A stretch of DNA of 64,000 bases from Parvibaculum sp. (GTDB lineage: Bacteria > Pseudomonadota > Alphaproteobacteria > Parvibaculales > Parvibaculaceae). The stretch's first letter is position 1, and each line of letters opens with the position of its first letter. The notes under the pieces were generated by a model that was given only the letters and a program-made list of their open reading frames with translations, ran no database searches and had not been told where the DNA came from. The translations under genes and the position numbers were made by a program. The stretch covers positions 62,001 through 126,000 of the forward strand of contig NZ_JAUSBV010000008.1 in assembly GCF_030651915.1 (NCBI RefSeq). The letters are read 5' to 3'. Below, in pieces: positions 35,261 to 44,058 of this stretch.

Positions 35261-36517
35261 ATGACCGACGCCGCCACGCTGAAACGCGAAACCTGCGCCA
35301 TGATCGACGCGATGTCGGCCGAGCTTCTCGCCGTCAGCCATGAAATCCATTCGAAACCCGAACTGGCCTTCCACGAACACGAGGCCGCCCGCATCCTGAC
35401 CGCCGCGCTCGACCGCGCCGACCTGCCCGTCACCCGCGGCGCCTTCGGCCTCCCCACCGCCTATGCCTCGAGCTTCGGCACAAGCGGCCCCGAAGTCGCG
35501 ATCCTGTCCGAATATGACGCGCTCCCCGGCATCGGCCATGCCTGCGGCCACAACATCATCGCCACCACCGGCCTTGGCGCATCGCTGGCGCTGGCGAAAC
35601 TGAACACCCGCCTCCCCGGCCGCGTCCGCTATCTCGGCACCCCGGCCGAAGAACAGGGCGGCGGCAAGGAACTGATGGCGCAGGACGGCGCCTTCGACGG
35701 CGTCGACGCGGCGATGATGGTCCATCCGGCCGGCGTCGATCTCGTCACCATGCCCTGCATCTGCGTCTCGGAAGTCGCCGTCACCTATCGCGGCCGCTCG
35801 GCCCATGCCTCCGCCATGCCGCATATGGGATTGAACGCGCTCGACGCGCTGATCACCGCCTATCAGGCGATCGCGCAACTGCGCCAGCACATCCGCCCGA
35901 CCGAGCGCATCCACGGCATCATCAAGAAGGGCGGCATGGCGCCCAACATCGTGCCGGACGAAACAGCCGGCGTCTTTTATGTCCGCGCCGCTTCGGCCGA
36001 AGACCTGGCGCCGCTGAAAGCCCGCGTCCAGGCCTGTTTCGAGGCCGGCGCGTTGGCGACCGGCTGCACGGCCGAAATCAAATGGGCGAAAGCCGACTAT
36101 CTCGACCTGAAGACCAGCATGCCCCTTGCCGACGCCTATGAGGCCAACGCCCGTTCGCTCGGCCGCGACTTCTTCCCGCTCTCGAAAATGCCCTCGGGCT
36201 CGGCCGGCAGCACCGACATGGGCAATATCAGCCACCGCGTGCCCTCGATCCACCCGATGATCGCCTGCGCCCCGCCCCATGTCGTGATCCACAATCCGGA
36301 ATTCGCCAAATGGGCGGCCTCGGATTTGGGCGACAAGGCCTGCCTCGACGGCGCCAAAGCGCTCGCCATGACCGCCATCGACTACATGACCGACGCCGCG
36401 ATGCGCGAAAAAGCCAGATCGGATTTCGCCGCCACCGCCGACAGCTCGGCCCGCTCCGTCGCCGCCGCCTACGACCCCAACGGCGCCACCAACATCGGCG
36501 GCTGCGGCTGCAGCTAG
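35261..36517 (+). CDS. M20-family amidohydrolase
   Basis: This 418-residue metalloenzyme has the metal site 'GIGHACGHNI', 'GTPAEEQGGGKEL', 'MMVHPAGVD' and a late His in 'HVVIHNPEFA'. The lid domain starts at 'SEVAVTYRGRSAHAS'. This is the AbgB/PM20D2-like branch that removes acyl or aminobenzoyl groups from amides or dipeptides. It ends in the unusual 'GGCGCS'. GGGGAGAG precedes the ATG. Confidence 0.88.
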   Translation: MTDAATLKRETCAMIDAMSAELLAVSHEIHSKPELAFHEHEAARILTAALDRADLPVTRGAFGLPTAYASSFGTSGPEVAILSEYDALPGIGHACGHNIIATTGLGASLALAKLNTRLPGRVRYLGTPAEEQGGGKELMAQDGAFDGVDAAMMVHPAGVDLVTMPCICVSEVAVTYRGRSAHASAMPHMGLNALDALITAYQAIAQLRQHIRPTERIHGIIKKGGMAPNIVPDETAGVFYVRAASAEDLAPLKARVQACFEAGALATGCTAEIKWAKADYLDLKTSMPLADAYEANARSLGRDFFPLSKMPSGSAGSTDMGNISHRVPSIHPMIACAPPHVVIHNPEFAKWAASDLGDKACLDGAKALAMTAIDYMTDAAMREKARSDFAATADSSARSVAAAYDPNGATNIGGCGCS

Positions 36518-36561
36518 ATCCGCCACGCCCGCGCCACACGCCTTTGCAAGAAAGATTTTTC

Positions 36562-36729
36562 ACGCAGAGGCGCAGAGACGCAGAGGTGCTGCGGCGTGGC
36601 GCCAACGCATGAGGCTTTCACAGGCGCTGTTTTTTCTTGCCGGGCTTTGCCCGGCAAAAAATAGCCGGGCGACAGGAAACGGGAGCCGGCCGCGCATACA
36701 GGCACCTCTGCGTCTCTGCGCCTCTGCGT
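36562..36729 (+). repeat. 168-bp element with 24-bp inverted ends, copy 2
   Basis: The ends are at 36562-36585 and 36706-36729. The inside is clearly related to copy 1 (same TTGCCGGGC-TTT-GCCCGGCAA hairpin and 'GCCGGCCGCGCATACAGGCA'). It sits between the amidohydrolase and the first Rap1a-like gene. Confidence 0.8.
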
Positions 36730-36884
36730 GAACCCTTCTCTTCTCCGCGCCTCCGCGTCTCCGCGTGAACCCCTTCTTCCCTTCGCCTCACGGCAGATTG
36801 GGCGGCCGCTCGGTTTTTTCAATTTCCTTGACGCGCCCCGCTCTCGCGCTCACGCTCACTCAACCGGGGCGGAGGGTGCAGAAA

Positions 36885-37250
36885 ATGAAGATGGCTTTTG
36901 GAGCAATCGCGATCGCCCTCGCACTCATCGGCTCGCCCGCCACCGCGCAGGCGGAAGAACCGGACGACGAGTCGCTGCGAGCGTTCCTCCTCGAATGCGA
37001 CAGCCACCTCGACGATTGCCGCGCCTATCTGGACGACGCCGTCATGCTGGACATATCGGTAGGCATGAGGCTCTCGAACAAACCGGAACCGGCCTGCGTT
37101 CCGTCCGAGCCCGGCAGAGCGGCTGACATGTTGCTCGCTCACATGCGCGACCTCGCCCGCGATCCCGCATGGGCCGAGGGTCCGTACGAGGACGCCATGA
37201 TGCAGGCGATGGACGATGCCTTTCCCTGCCTGGCGGGTTATTTTCGTTGA
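36885..37250 (+). CDS. Small exported Rap1a/Tai-like protein, first of a tandem pair
   Basis: This 121-residue protein has a signal peptide ending 'ATAQA|EE'. The mature part has 'FLLECDSHLDDCRAYLDD', 'PACVPSEPGRAADMLLAHM' and ends with 'ALMQAM..AFPC'-type spacing ('MMQAMDDAFPCLAGYF'). This Cys...CxP...FPC pattern resembles Rap1a/Tai-type immunity proteins, which protect against type VI amidase effectors in the periplasm. The assignment is tentative. CGGAGGG lies eight bases before the ATG. Confidence 0.6.
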   Translation: MKMAFGAIAIALALIGSPATAQAEEPDDESLRAFLLECDSHLDDCRAYLDDAVMLDISVGMRLSNKPEPACVPSEPGRAADMLLAHMRDLARDPAWAEGPYEDAMMQAMDDAFPCLAGYFR

Positions 37251-37389
37251 AATCCTTTCCCTTATGACAAGTTGGGCGCGCGCCGGTTTGCGCCAACTCC
37301 CCGACGAAACGCACCGCCGCCGCTTGACGCGCCCCGGCGACAAGCCCACGCTCTCCCAACCGGTATGGGCCGGTATGGGGGCGAGGAAA

Positions 37390-37737
37390 ATGAAGACGGC
37401 CTGTAGGTCAATCTCGGTTGCGCTCGCATTCTTCGGGTTGCTCGCCACCGCGCAGGCGGAGGAACCGGTCGACGATTCGCTGCGGACATTTCTGCCCGAA
37501 TGCGACGACTATCTCGACGATTGCCGCGACTATATGAACGAGTTCATTGTGTCGGGCATGAAGCTCTCGAACAATCCGGAGCCAACCTGCATTCCGCTCG
37601 AACACAACAAGGCGGCCGACATGATGATCGCGCGCCTGAGTGAACTCGAGCGCGATCCCTGGTGGGCGGAGGAGCCGTACGGAAACGCCATGATGCAGGC
37701 AATGACCGACGCCTTCCCCTGCCTGACGGACTACTGA
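37390..37737 (+). CDS. Small exported Rap1a/Tai-like protein, second of a tandem pair
   Basis: This 115-residue paralogue of the preceding gene has a signal peptide ending 'ATAQA|EE', then 'FLPECDDYLDDCRDYMNEF', 'PTCIPLEHNKAADMMIARL' and 'MMQAMTDAFPCLTDY'. The two share roughly half or more of their mature residues by eye, as well as a related upstream sequence (CTTGACGCGCCCCG), so gene and promoter were duplicated together. Confidence 0.6.
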   Translation: MKTACRSISVALAFFGLLATAQAEEPVDDSLRTFLPECDDYLDDCRDYMNEFIVSGMKLSNNPEPTCIPLEHNKAADMMIARLSELERDPWWAEEPYGNAMMQAMTDAFPCLTDY

Positions 37738-37779
37738 CCGCGGGCGCATGAACCCTTCGCTGCGAAAAAGGGTTTTTGC

Positions 37780-37950
37780 ACGCAGAGGCGCAGAGACGCA
37801 GAGGGGAATGCATATGTGGCAGGCTCCCGTTTCCAATCGCCCGCGACTGCTATTGCCGGGCAAAGCCCGGCAAGAAAGAAAGCAGCGCCTGTGAAAGCCT
37901 GATGCGCTTGCGCCGCATCGCAGCACCTCTGCGTCTCTGCGTCTCTGCGT
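37780..37950 (-). repeat. 171-bp element with 24-bp inverted ends, copy 3 (inverted)
   Basis: The ends are at 37780-37803 and 37927-37950 and the inside matches copy 1 read on the other strand, including the GCCCGGC hairpin. The rest of the gap to 38082 holds CGCCTTCGCGT and CTCCGCGT repeats and 'CTGCGCTGCTTCGCAGCTTC'. Confidence 0.8.
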
Positions 37951-38082
37951 GAACCCCTTCCCTTCTTCGTGTCTTCGCGCCTTCGCGTGAACCCCTTCTT
38001 GCTTCTCTTCTCCGCGCCTTCCCCCTGCGCTGCTTCGCAGCTTCGGAGGACAGGCCGCGTCTCCGCGTGAACCCTTCTTCCC

Positions 38083-39450
38083 TTACGGCAAATTCGGCGG
38101 CCGTTCGGTCTGCTCGATTTCCTCGGTGAAGCGTTCGTCAAGCCGCCGGCGCAGTTCCGACTGTTCCTTCAGTCCGATCGGATAGAACCAGATGATCGCC
38201 GCCACCAGCGCGTTGCAGAGAACCGGCGCGGCGACAAACACATAGGAAAGCCCGGAAACCGCGCCCGGCGCATTCTCGCCCTGCGGGTTGAAGCCGATCA
38301 GCGCCAGCGTCCAGAAGACGACGCCGACGGCCACCGCCCCGCCCGTCTTCTGCGTCAGCGTCAGCAGCGCATAGAACAGCCCGGTCCGCTTCTGCCCGGT
38401 ATCGAGTTCGTCGATATCGGCGACATCGGCCATCATCGAGCGGTAAAGCGTCGTCGTCGTGCCGACATTGACGCCGAGAAACACCAGCACCGCCGCCGCC
38501 GCCCAGACATTGCCATAGGGAATAAGGAAGATCACCGGCGCGAAGAAAACGTTGAACAGCGCCGCCAGCACCACGGTGCGGTGCTTGCCGATCCGGTAGC
38601 TGATCTTGAGGATCACCGGAATGAAGCCGATACCGCCGAAGAAATAGAGCAGCAGCAACAGGCTCGCCCAGCTTCCGACGCCCCACACCAGCGTCGCCTC
38701 GTAAATATACATCGAGGCGAGTGCGGCGCCGGCAAAGCCCGACAGGAAATCGGCCGCCAGCAGCCGCCGAAGCGGCACGTTGCGGAAGAGCGGCAGCACC
38801 TGCGCGACGAAACTCGCATGGGCCTGCGGTTTGGCCTTGCGCTCCGGCACCAGCCACAGATTGAGCGCGACCGCGAAGGGCAGCACGATGATGATGAACC
38901 AGCCCATCGAGGCGACGCGCGCCGCATCGACATTCTCCGGCGCCATCCACTCGATCGCCGCCGGCAGCAGCAGCACCAGCGGCACGCCGAGCAGCTGGAA
39001 GGCCTCGCGAAATCCCTGAATGCGCGAACGCTCATTGTAGTCGTCGGAAAGTTCCGCCGCCCAGGCCATGTGTGACAGCGTCAGCAGCGTCCAGCCGATA
39101 TAGAGAAAGAACATCCAGGCGAGCAGATAGACGGGCCCGATGGGCGCCGTCGGCGAAAACACCATGAAGGCCGACAGCATCAGGATCGGCACCGACAGCA
39201 CCAGCCAGTGCCGCCGCCGTCCCCAGCGCGAGGGAAACTTGTCGGAGAGAACCCCCATCGCCGGATCGGTGAACACGTCCCAGAAGCGCGCCAGCATGAA
39301 GATCGTGCCGACCGCGGCGAGCCCGAGCCCCATCGGCCCGGCATAGAAATGCGGCAGATAGACACCAATCGGCAGCCCCAGCGCGCCGATCGGAATGGCG
39401 GGTCCGGAGAAAGCCGCAAGACGCCAGGAAGAAAGACGATGGCCGTTCAT
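38083..39450 (-). CDS. GPH-type MFS permease (MelB-like)
   Basis: This 455-residue protein has twelve predicted helices. It has the MelB/GPH features 'ARFWDVFTDPAMGVLSD' after helix 2, 'GRRRHWLVLS', 'ELSDDYNERSRIQGFRE' and 'MMADVADIDELDTGQKRTGLFYA'. It should carry a glycoside, hexuronide or related anion with a cation. A paralogue lies at 40984. Confidence 0.88.
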   Translation of the reverse strand: MNGHRLSSWRLAAFSGPAIPIGALGLPIGVYLPHFYAGPMGLGLAAVGTIFMLARFWDVFTDPAMGVLSDKFPSRWGRRRHWLVLSVPILMLSAFMVFSPTAPIGPVYLLAWMFFLYIGWTLLTLSHMAWAAELSDDYNERSRIQGFREAFQLLGVPLVLLLPAAIEWMAPENVDAARVASMGWFIIIVLPFAVALNLWLVPERKAKPQAHASFVAQVLPLFRNVPLRRLLAADFLSGFAGAALASMYIYEATLVWGVGSWASLLLLLYFFGGIGFIPVILKISYRIGKHRTVVLAALFNVFFAPVIFLIPYGNVWAAAAVLVFLGVNVGTTTTLYRSMMADVADIDELDTGQKRTGLFYALLTLTQKTGGAVAVGVVFWTLALIGFNPQGENAPGAVSGLSYVFVAAPVLCNALVAAIIWFYPIGLKEQSELRRRLDERFTEEIEQTERPPNLP

Positions 39451-39569
39451 GAAAAAATGCCTCGTATAGGGTCAAGTGTCGGGCGGCGTTTCGGCGTCGG
39501 AAATGGTCTGGAAAAACATCTCATCCTGGGATTTATTCCGGGGACTCAATCCACGCTGCGGCAAGCGGA

Positions 39570-40215
39570 GAAGTGAAGATTTTGCACGCGGAGACGCGGA
39601 GCCGCGGAAAAGAGAAGATTTTTTGCACGCGAAGACGCGAAGGAAGAAGATGGATTGCGCCTTCGGCGCGAAGCGCCAAAAATCTTCTCTTTCTTCCCTT
39701 CTTCGCGCCTTCGCGTCTTCGCGTGAACCCTTCCCTTCCTTCCTCTCTTCTCCGCGCCTCCGCGTCTCCGCGTGAACCCCTTCTTCCTTCCCTTCTTCGC
39801 GTCTTCGCGTGAACCCTTCTCTTCCTTCCCTTCTCCCGAAGCTGCAAGGCGGCACAGGGAGAAAGCCGGGTTCCATGGGCGGCTGCGGCAAGCGGAGAAG
39901 TGAAGACTTTGCACGCGGAGACGCGGAGCCGCGGAGAAGAGAGATTTCATTGCGCCTTCGGCGCGAAGAATTCTTCGGCGCGAAGCGCCTGAAATCTTCT
40001 CTTCTTCTTTCCTTTTCCGCGCCTCCGCGTCTCCGCGTGAGTCCTACTTCCTTCCCTTCTTCGCGCCTTCGCGTCTTCGCGTGAACCCCTTCTTTCTTCT
40101 CTTCTCCGCGCCTCCGCGTCTCCGCGTGAACCCCTTCTTTCTTCCCTTCTTCGCGTCTTCCTCCTGCGCTGCTACGCAGCTTCGGAGGACAGGCCGCGTC
40201 TCCGCGTGAGTCCTT
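39570..40215. repeat. Dense CTCCGCGTC / CTTCGCGTC repeat block
   Basis: About 650 bp between the first permease and the second hydrolase gene consist of two large units (starting ~39559 and ~39886, each 'GCGGCAAGCGGAGAAGTGAAG'-like). Both are packed with CTCCGCGCCTCCGCGTCTCC and CTTCGCGCCTTCGCGTCTTC segments in both orientations and with 'GAACCC' joints. A nested 'CTGCGCTGCTACGCAGCTTC' piece near 40160 repeats the one at ~38020. No gene is present. Confidence 0.8.
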
Positions 40216-40226
40216 TTTTCCTTCGC

Positions 40227-40979
40227 TCAGCTGATCCCGGCCAGGAAATCCATCACCGCGCCCTTGAACATCGGATTGGCCAGCGCGAACATATGATCTG
40301 TACCCGGAATGATTTCGGCCCGCGCATCCTTCATCCGCGCCGCGAAGGGCCCCGGATCGCCGGCCAGATCGTCCCGCGCCCCGGCGATCACCAGAACCTC
40401 GTTGCGAATGAGCCCGAGATCGGCGCCCCGGTCGCTCCCGCGCGGCGCCCGCGCACAGGCTGCCAGCGCCTTGAGGTCCTGCCCCAGCCCCTCGGCATAA
40501 AGCCGGAAGCCGCGCGCCAGCGGCTCGGTGATGCCCTCGGCGCTGTCGGCATCGAGCGCCGCCGCCACATCGCCGATGCCGGAAGAACCCGTCAGCGACT
40601 TTTCGCCGACCCCGCCCAGAATGACGATGCCGAAGCGGTCGCCATGATGCGCGGCCAGATGCGCGGCGATCCCCGCCCCCATCGAATAGCCCATCAGGCT
40701 GGCCCGCTCGAGCCCCAGATGATCGAGCAGCGCCAGCGCGTCGCCGGCCATCTTCTCGACTGTGTAATCGGCGGGATCGTAAAGCTTCGAACTGGCCCCG
40801 TGCCCGCGCAGGTCGAAGGTAATCGCCTGCCGCCGCGCTCTTGTGATTGCCTGCACCCAGCCGGTGCGGATCCAGTTGTCCTCGGCCGTCGCCGCGAAGC
40901 CATGCACCAGCAGCATCGGCTTGCCCTCGCCGGCCACCTGATAGGCGATCGAAACGCCTTGGGAAGAAAATTCCGGCAT
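40227..40979 (-). CDS. Alpha/beta hydrolase (paralogue of 34102-34848)
   Basis: This 250-residue hydrolase has 'MLLVHGFAATAEDNW', 'FDLRGHGASSK', the elbow 'GYSMGAG' and the catalytic His in 'PGTDHMFAL'. It starts four bases after the stop of the upstream permease gene, so the pair form an operon. It may hydrolyse the permease's substrate. Confidence 0.87.
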   Translation of the reverse strand: MPEFSSQGVSIAYQVAGEGKPMLLVHGFAATAEDNWIRTGWVQAITRARRQAITFDLRGHGASSKLYDPADYTVEKMAGDALALLDHLGLERASLMGYSMGAGIAAHLAAHHGDRFGIVILGGVGEKSLTGSSGIGDVAAALDADSAEGITEPLARGFRLYAEGLGQDLKALAACARAPRGSDRGADLGLIRNEVLVIAGARDDLAGDPGPFAARMKDARAEIIPGTDHMFALANPMFKGAVMDFLAGIS

Positions 40980-40983
40980 CGCC

Positions 40984-42399
40984 TCAATCCGCCGGCACGC
41001 CGGAGCTCTGCGCGTCGGAAGGATGCCCCGTCCGCGCCGCGATGGCGGTCGCCGCCGCTTCGAGCCCGCGCTTCTCCAGCACCTCGCGGTTCTCGCGCTG
41101 CTTCTTCTCGTCGATCGGATAGAACCAGAGAATGCCGGCAACGGCGATGCTGATGATGCAGGCCGGCCAGACATAGACCCCGCGCAAGGCGTTGAGCACT
41201 TCCGGCGTATTCTCGCCGCGCGGCGTGAAGCCGATCATGTCGAGCATCGTGTAGCCGCCGAAAATCGCCACCGCGACGCCGATCTTGTTGGTCATGGTCA
41301 GCATCGAATAGAAAAGCCCCGTGCGCTGCTGCCCGGTGCGCACCGTGTCGTGATCGGCGACATCGGCCATGATCGAGCGGAACAGGAACGGCCCGGCCGC
41401 CATGTTGACGCCGCAGAGCACCCACACCGCCAGCGCCGCCGGCGCATTGCCCACCGGCACCAGCAGGATCAGCGGCACCGACGCGGCGTTGAACAGCGCC
41501 GAATAAGCGGCGGTGCGGTGCTTGCCGAGCTTGCGGCTGAGCCACAACATCACCGGAATGAACGACACGCCGGAAATGAAATAGCCAAGCAGCATCAGGC
41601 TCGAATATTTGCCGAGCTGCAGCGCGTCTTCGGCCAGAAACAGGAACATCGAGGCGACAAGCCCGCCCGAAATGCCGGAAATCAGATCGGCCGCCAGCAC
41701 ATTCTGCAACGGCCGGCTCTGCACCAGCGCGGCAATCGCCTCCTTCATCGGCACATGGCCCGGCCGCGGCGTCGGGCGCTCCGGCACGAAACGCACCGCC
41801 AGGAACACGGCAATCGGCAGCAGGATCAACACGAACCAGCCCATCGAGGCGACGCGCGCCGCGGCCACGTCTTCGGGCCCGGTCATCTCGATCAGCACCG
41901 GCAGCGTCAGCACGAACACCATGCCGAGGATCAGCGCGATTTCGCGCGCGCCCTGCACGCGCGAGCGCTCGTGATAATCGGGCGTCAGCTCGGCGCCCCA
42001 CGACATGTGTGAAATCGTCAGCAGCGTCCAGCCGACATAAAGCACGAACAGCCAGCCGACCAGATAGAGCGGCGTCACCGCGACCGGCGGCATGAAGATC
42101 ATGAAGACCGACAGCATCATGATCGGCACCGAGATCACGATCCAGTGCCGCCGCCGCCCCCAGCGCGTTTCGTATTTGTCCGAGACGATGCCGAGCACCG
42201 GATCGGTGAAGACGTCCCAGAAGCGCGCGAACATGAAGATCGTGCCGACAACGGTCAGCCCCAGCCCCAGCGAGCCCGCATAGAAGGGCGGCAGATGCAC
42301 GGCCAGCGGCAGCCCCATGGCCGAAATCGGCGCCGCCGGCAGCGCAAAGGCAAACAATGTCCAGCGCGAAAGCGGCTTTCGGCCCGTCTGGGTCGTCAT
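40984..42399 (-). CDS. GPH-type MFS permease (paralogue of 38083-39450)
   Basis: This 471-residue twelve-helix permease has 'ARFWDVFTDPVLGIVSDKY', 'GRRRHWIVISVPIMML', 'ELTPDYHERSRVQGARE' and 'IMADVADHDTVRTGQQRTG'. ATG at 42399 has AGGAGG somewhat far upstream (11 bases). The C-terminal ~40 residues are polar and extend beyond the usual end. Confidence 0.87.
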   Translation of the reverse strand: MTTQTGRKPLSRWTLFAFALPAAPISAMGLPLAVHLPPFYAGSLGLGLTVVGTIFMFARFWDVFTDPVLGIVSDKYETRWGRRRHWIVISVPIMMLSVFMIFMPPVAVTPLYLVGWLFVLYVGWTLLTISHMSWGAELTPDYHERSRVQGAREIALILGMVFVLTLPVLIEMTGPEDVAAARVASMGWFVLILLPIAVFLAVRFVPERPTPRPGHVPMKEAIAALVQSRPLQNVLAADLISGISGGLVASMFLFLAEDALQLGKYSSLMLLGYFISGVSFIPVMLWLSRKLGKHRTAAYSALFNAASVPLILLVPVGNAPAALAVWVLCGVNMAAGPFLFRSIMADVADHDTVRTGQQRTGLFYSMLTMTNKIGVAVAIFGGYTMLDMIGFTPRGENTPEVLNALRGVYVWPACIISIAVAGILWFYPIDEKKQRENREVLEKRGLEAAATAIAARTGHPSDAQSSGVPAD

Positions 42400-42530
42400 G
42401 ATAGGGGGTTCCTCCTGTTTCGCCTCCGGCGCCCTCGGGTCTTGATCGCCCGGTGTCCGCCACACTCCGCATTATCGCCGATGCCGCGCCCGAACCAAGA
42501 CCCTTTCGCAGTCAGGGCCTCACATTCGCG

Positions 42531-42565
42531 TTAGCTCCTCCCGGCCTATAGCCGGGAGGAGCTAA
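42531..42565. repeat. Perfect 15-bp inverted repeat
   Basis: TTAGCTCCTCCCGGC and its exact complement flank CTATA. The 35-bp hairpin lies in the intergenic region upstream of the permease gene and begins the islet up to 45085. Confidence 0.8.
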
Positions 42566-42567
42566 TC

Positions 42568-42586
42568 GCGCCGGCTTGTCCGCCGT
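42568..42586. repeat. 19-bp direct repeat bounding the islet, left copy
   Basis: CGCGCCGGCTTGTCCGCCG here is identical to 45067-45085. Between them are orphan genes of lower GC than their neighbours. Confidence 0.6.
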
Positions 42587-42700
42587 AGCCCCTTGGCGAA
42601 GGCGGATAGCACCCCCAACGCCCCACCCCGGCAATTCCGTCGCACCGCCCGGCCGAAATTAGTCGCACAAGCGTCGCTCTCGGCCGCCCCCCTTCTTCCC

Positions 42701-42741
42701 ACCCTCCCCTCGGGGAGGGTCAAATCGCCGAAGGCGATTTG
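42701..42741. repeat. Double-hairpin intergenic palindrome
   Basis: ACCCTCCCC/GGGGAGGGT (42701-42720) is directly followed by CAAATCGCC/GGCGATTTG (42721-42741). This looks like the palindromic repeats dispersed in many alphaproteobacterial genomes. No gene is seen from 42400 to 43054. Confidence 0.7.
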
Positions 42742-43054
42742 GGGCGGGGGACTGCGCTCCCGGCAAATGGCGCGCTGTGTGTCGTTCCTCGCCACCCCAT
42801 CCCTCGCTCTCCAATTCGTCTTTGCCGGACCGGACCGAAGGTCCGCGGCCCGGCAATCCAGAAGCCGCAAAGCGGCGTCAGGAACACGACTCATTTCCAC
42901 ACCTCTCCGGCAGGGTCGAAAATTCTGTCAGACCCGCGCATAACGGTCACGGGGTCATCCGACAGCTTCTTGCAATACCCGATACATGCCAATGTGGCCA
43001 AAGGCGCGAAACCGATTGCCGGTTTCGCCGCTGCACACGTCAGAAAGAAAAACA

Positions 43055-43783
43055 ATGCGGAAGACGAGAATGCTCGCTGTGGCGGCAACACTCTTCTCTG
43101 TGGCAGTCGCCATATCCATTGCCGTCTATTTCTACAGCACCGGCCCCGATGCGGCGAAACGGGCTGTGGCAGAAGCGGACGCAAGGTTCGAAGCAGATCG
43201 TCGGCGCGAGGAAATCGCGACGATAGAACCTCTCAAGGTCCAACTTGACGCCGCAGACCGGCACTATGAGTTTATAAAAAATTCCAGGGCATCAATTGAA
43301 AACGACATCGTTGATGTCGCCAACAATGCCAGTCATTTGAAATCCGACCAGAGAGAATTGAACAATGTCACCAGCCATCTGGCTTCCCGATACCGGGGCC
43401 TCGGCGTTGATCTTGGGCCCACGTCGGAAAGTGTAGAGGAGCTGATCGGCAAGCTCCACGCGCTGAGGCTCCGGCAGCTCGAAGCAGGCAGTGCAGCGTT
43501 GGAGCTTTCAATTGCGGTGCGTGGTGCACTGGCTCAGGCACAGCTGACTGCCGTTCGGAACGCCACAGGTTCTGCCGCATTGGCGAGGGTGTTGCGATCA
43601 ACGGACGGCGCCGCAGAGCGGATTGGCATCGAGATCGCGTCGGACCCCGCTGCAGACGCCGCCATTCAGTCGATGCGAGACATTGCATTCAGGAGATTGG
43701 CTATCGCCATTACCGGCCTGACGATCATGTTTCTCGGATTCTTGTATGTCCTCAGGTTTCACTGGAATCCGAAAACAGCATAG
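43055..43783 (+). CDS. Two-helix membrane protein with coiled-coil middle (242 aa)
   Basis: An N-terminal helix ('MLAVAATLFSVAVAISIAVYF' in part), a long charged helical middle (~35-130, heptad-like), and a C-terminal helix ('LAIAITGLTIMFLGFLYVL') suggest a membrane-anchored coiled coil facing the periplasm. No family is recognised. AGAAAG stands before the ATG. Local composition is less GC-rich than the neighbouring permease genes. Confidence 0.6.
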   Translation: MRKTRMLAVAATLFSVAVAISIAVYFYSTGPDAAKRAVAEADARFEADRRREEIATIEPLKVQLDAADRHYEFIKNSRASIENDIVDVANNASHLKSDQRELNNVTSHLASRYRGLGVDLGPTSESVEELIGKLHALRLRQLEAGSAALELSIAVRGALAQAQLTAVRNATGSAALARVLRSTDGAAERIGIEIASDPAADAAIQSMRDIAFRRLAIAITGLTIMFLGFLYVLRFHWNPKTA

Positions 43784-44058
43784 CACTCCCGACAGTCCCT
43801 CGCCCCGCTTCTCCCACACCAGCCCAAAATAAACGGAATGATCCCCGCGACGCAGGTATCGAATCGCTGAGTTGTGGCTGTCGCTTACCGACTCGCCACC
43901 ATTTCCGCCACATATTAAGCCCGCGTAGGTTGCATTAGGCCACGCGGCCTACTTAATAACCCGTTGTTTTATATAGATATTTTTAATTTCAAACCAAAGC
44001 GCACTTAACACAGCGAAAGTCTATTGCTTTCATTCCACCGCGCCTGTAGTCGTTGGAC

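Noticed and set aside
39570-40215. Possible CRISPR array
   Set aside because: The repeats occur in both orientations, have no constant spacer length and no cas genes are present.
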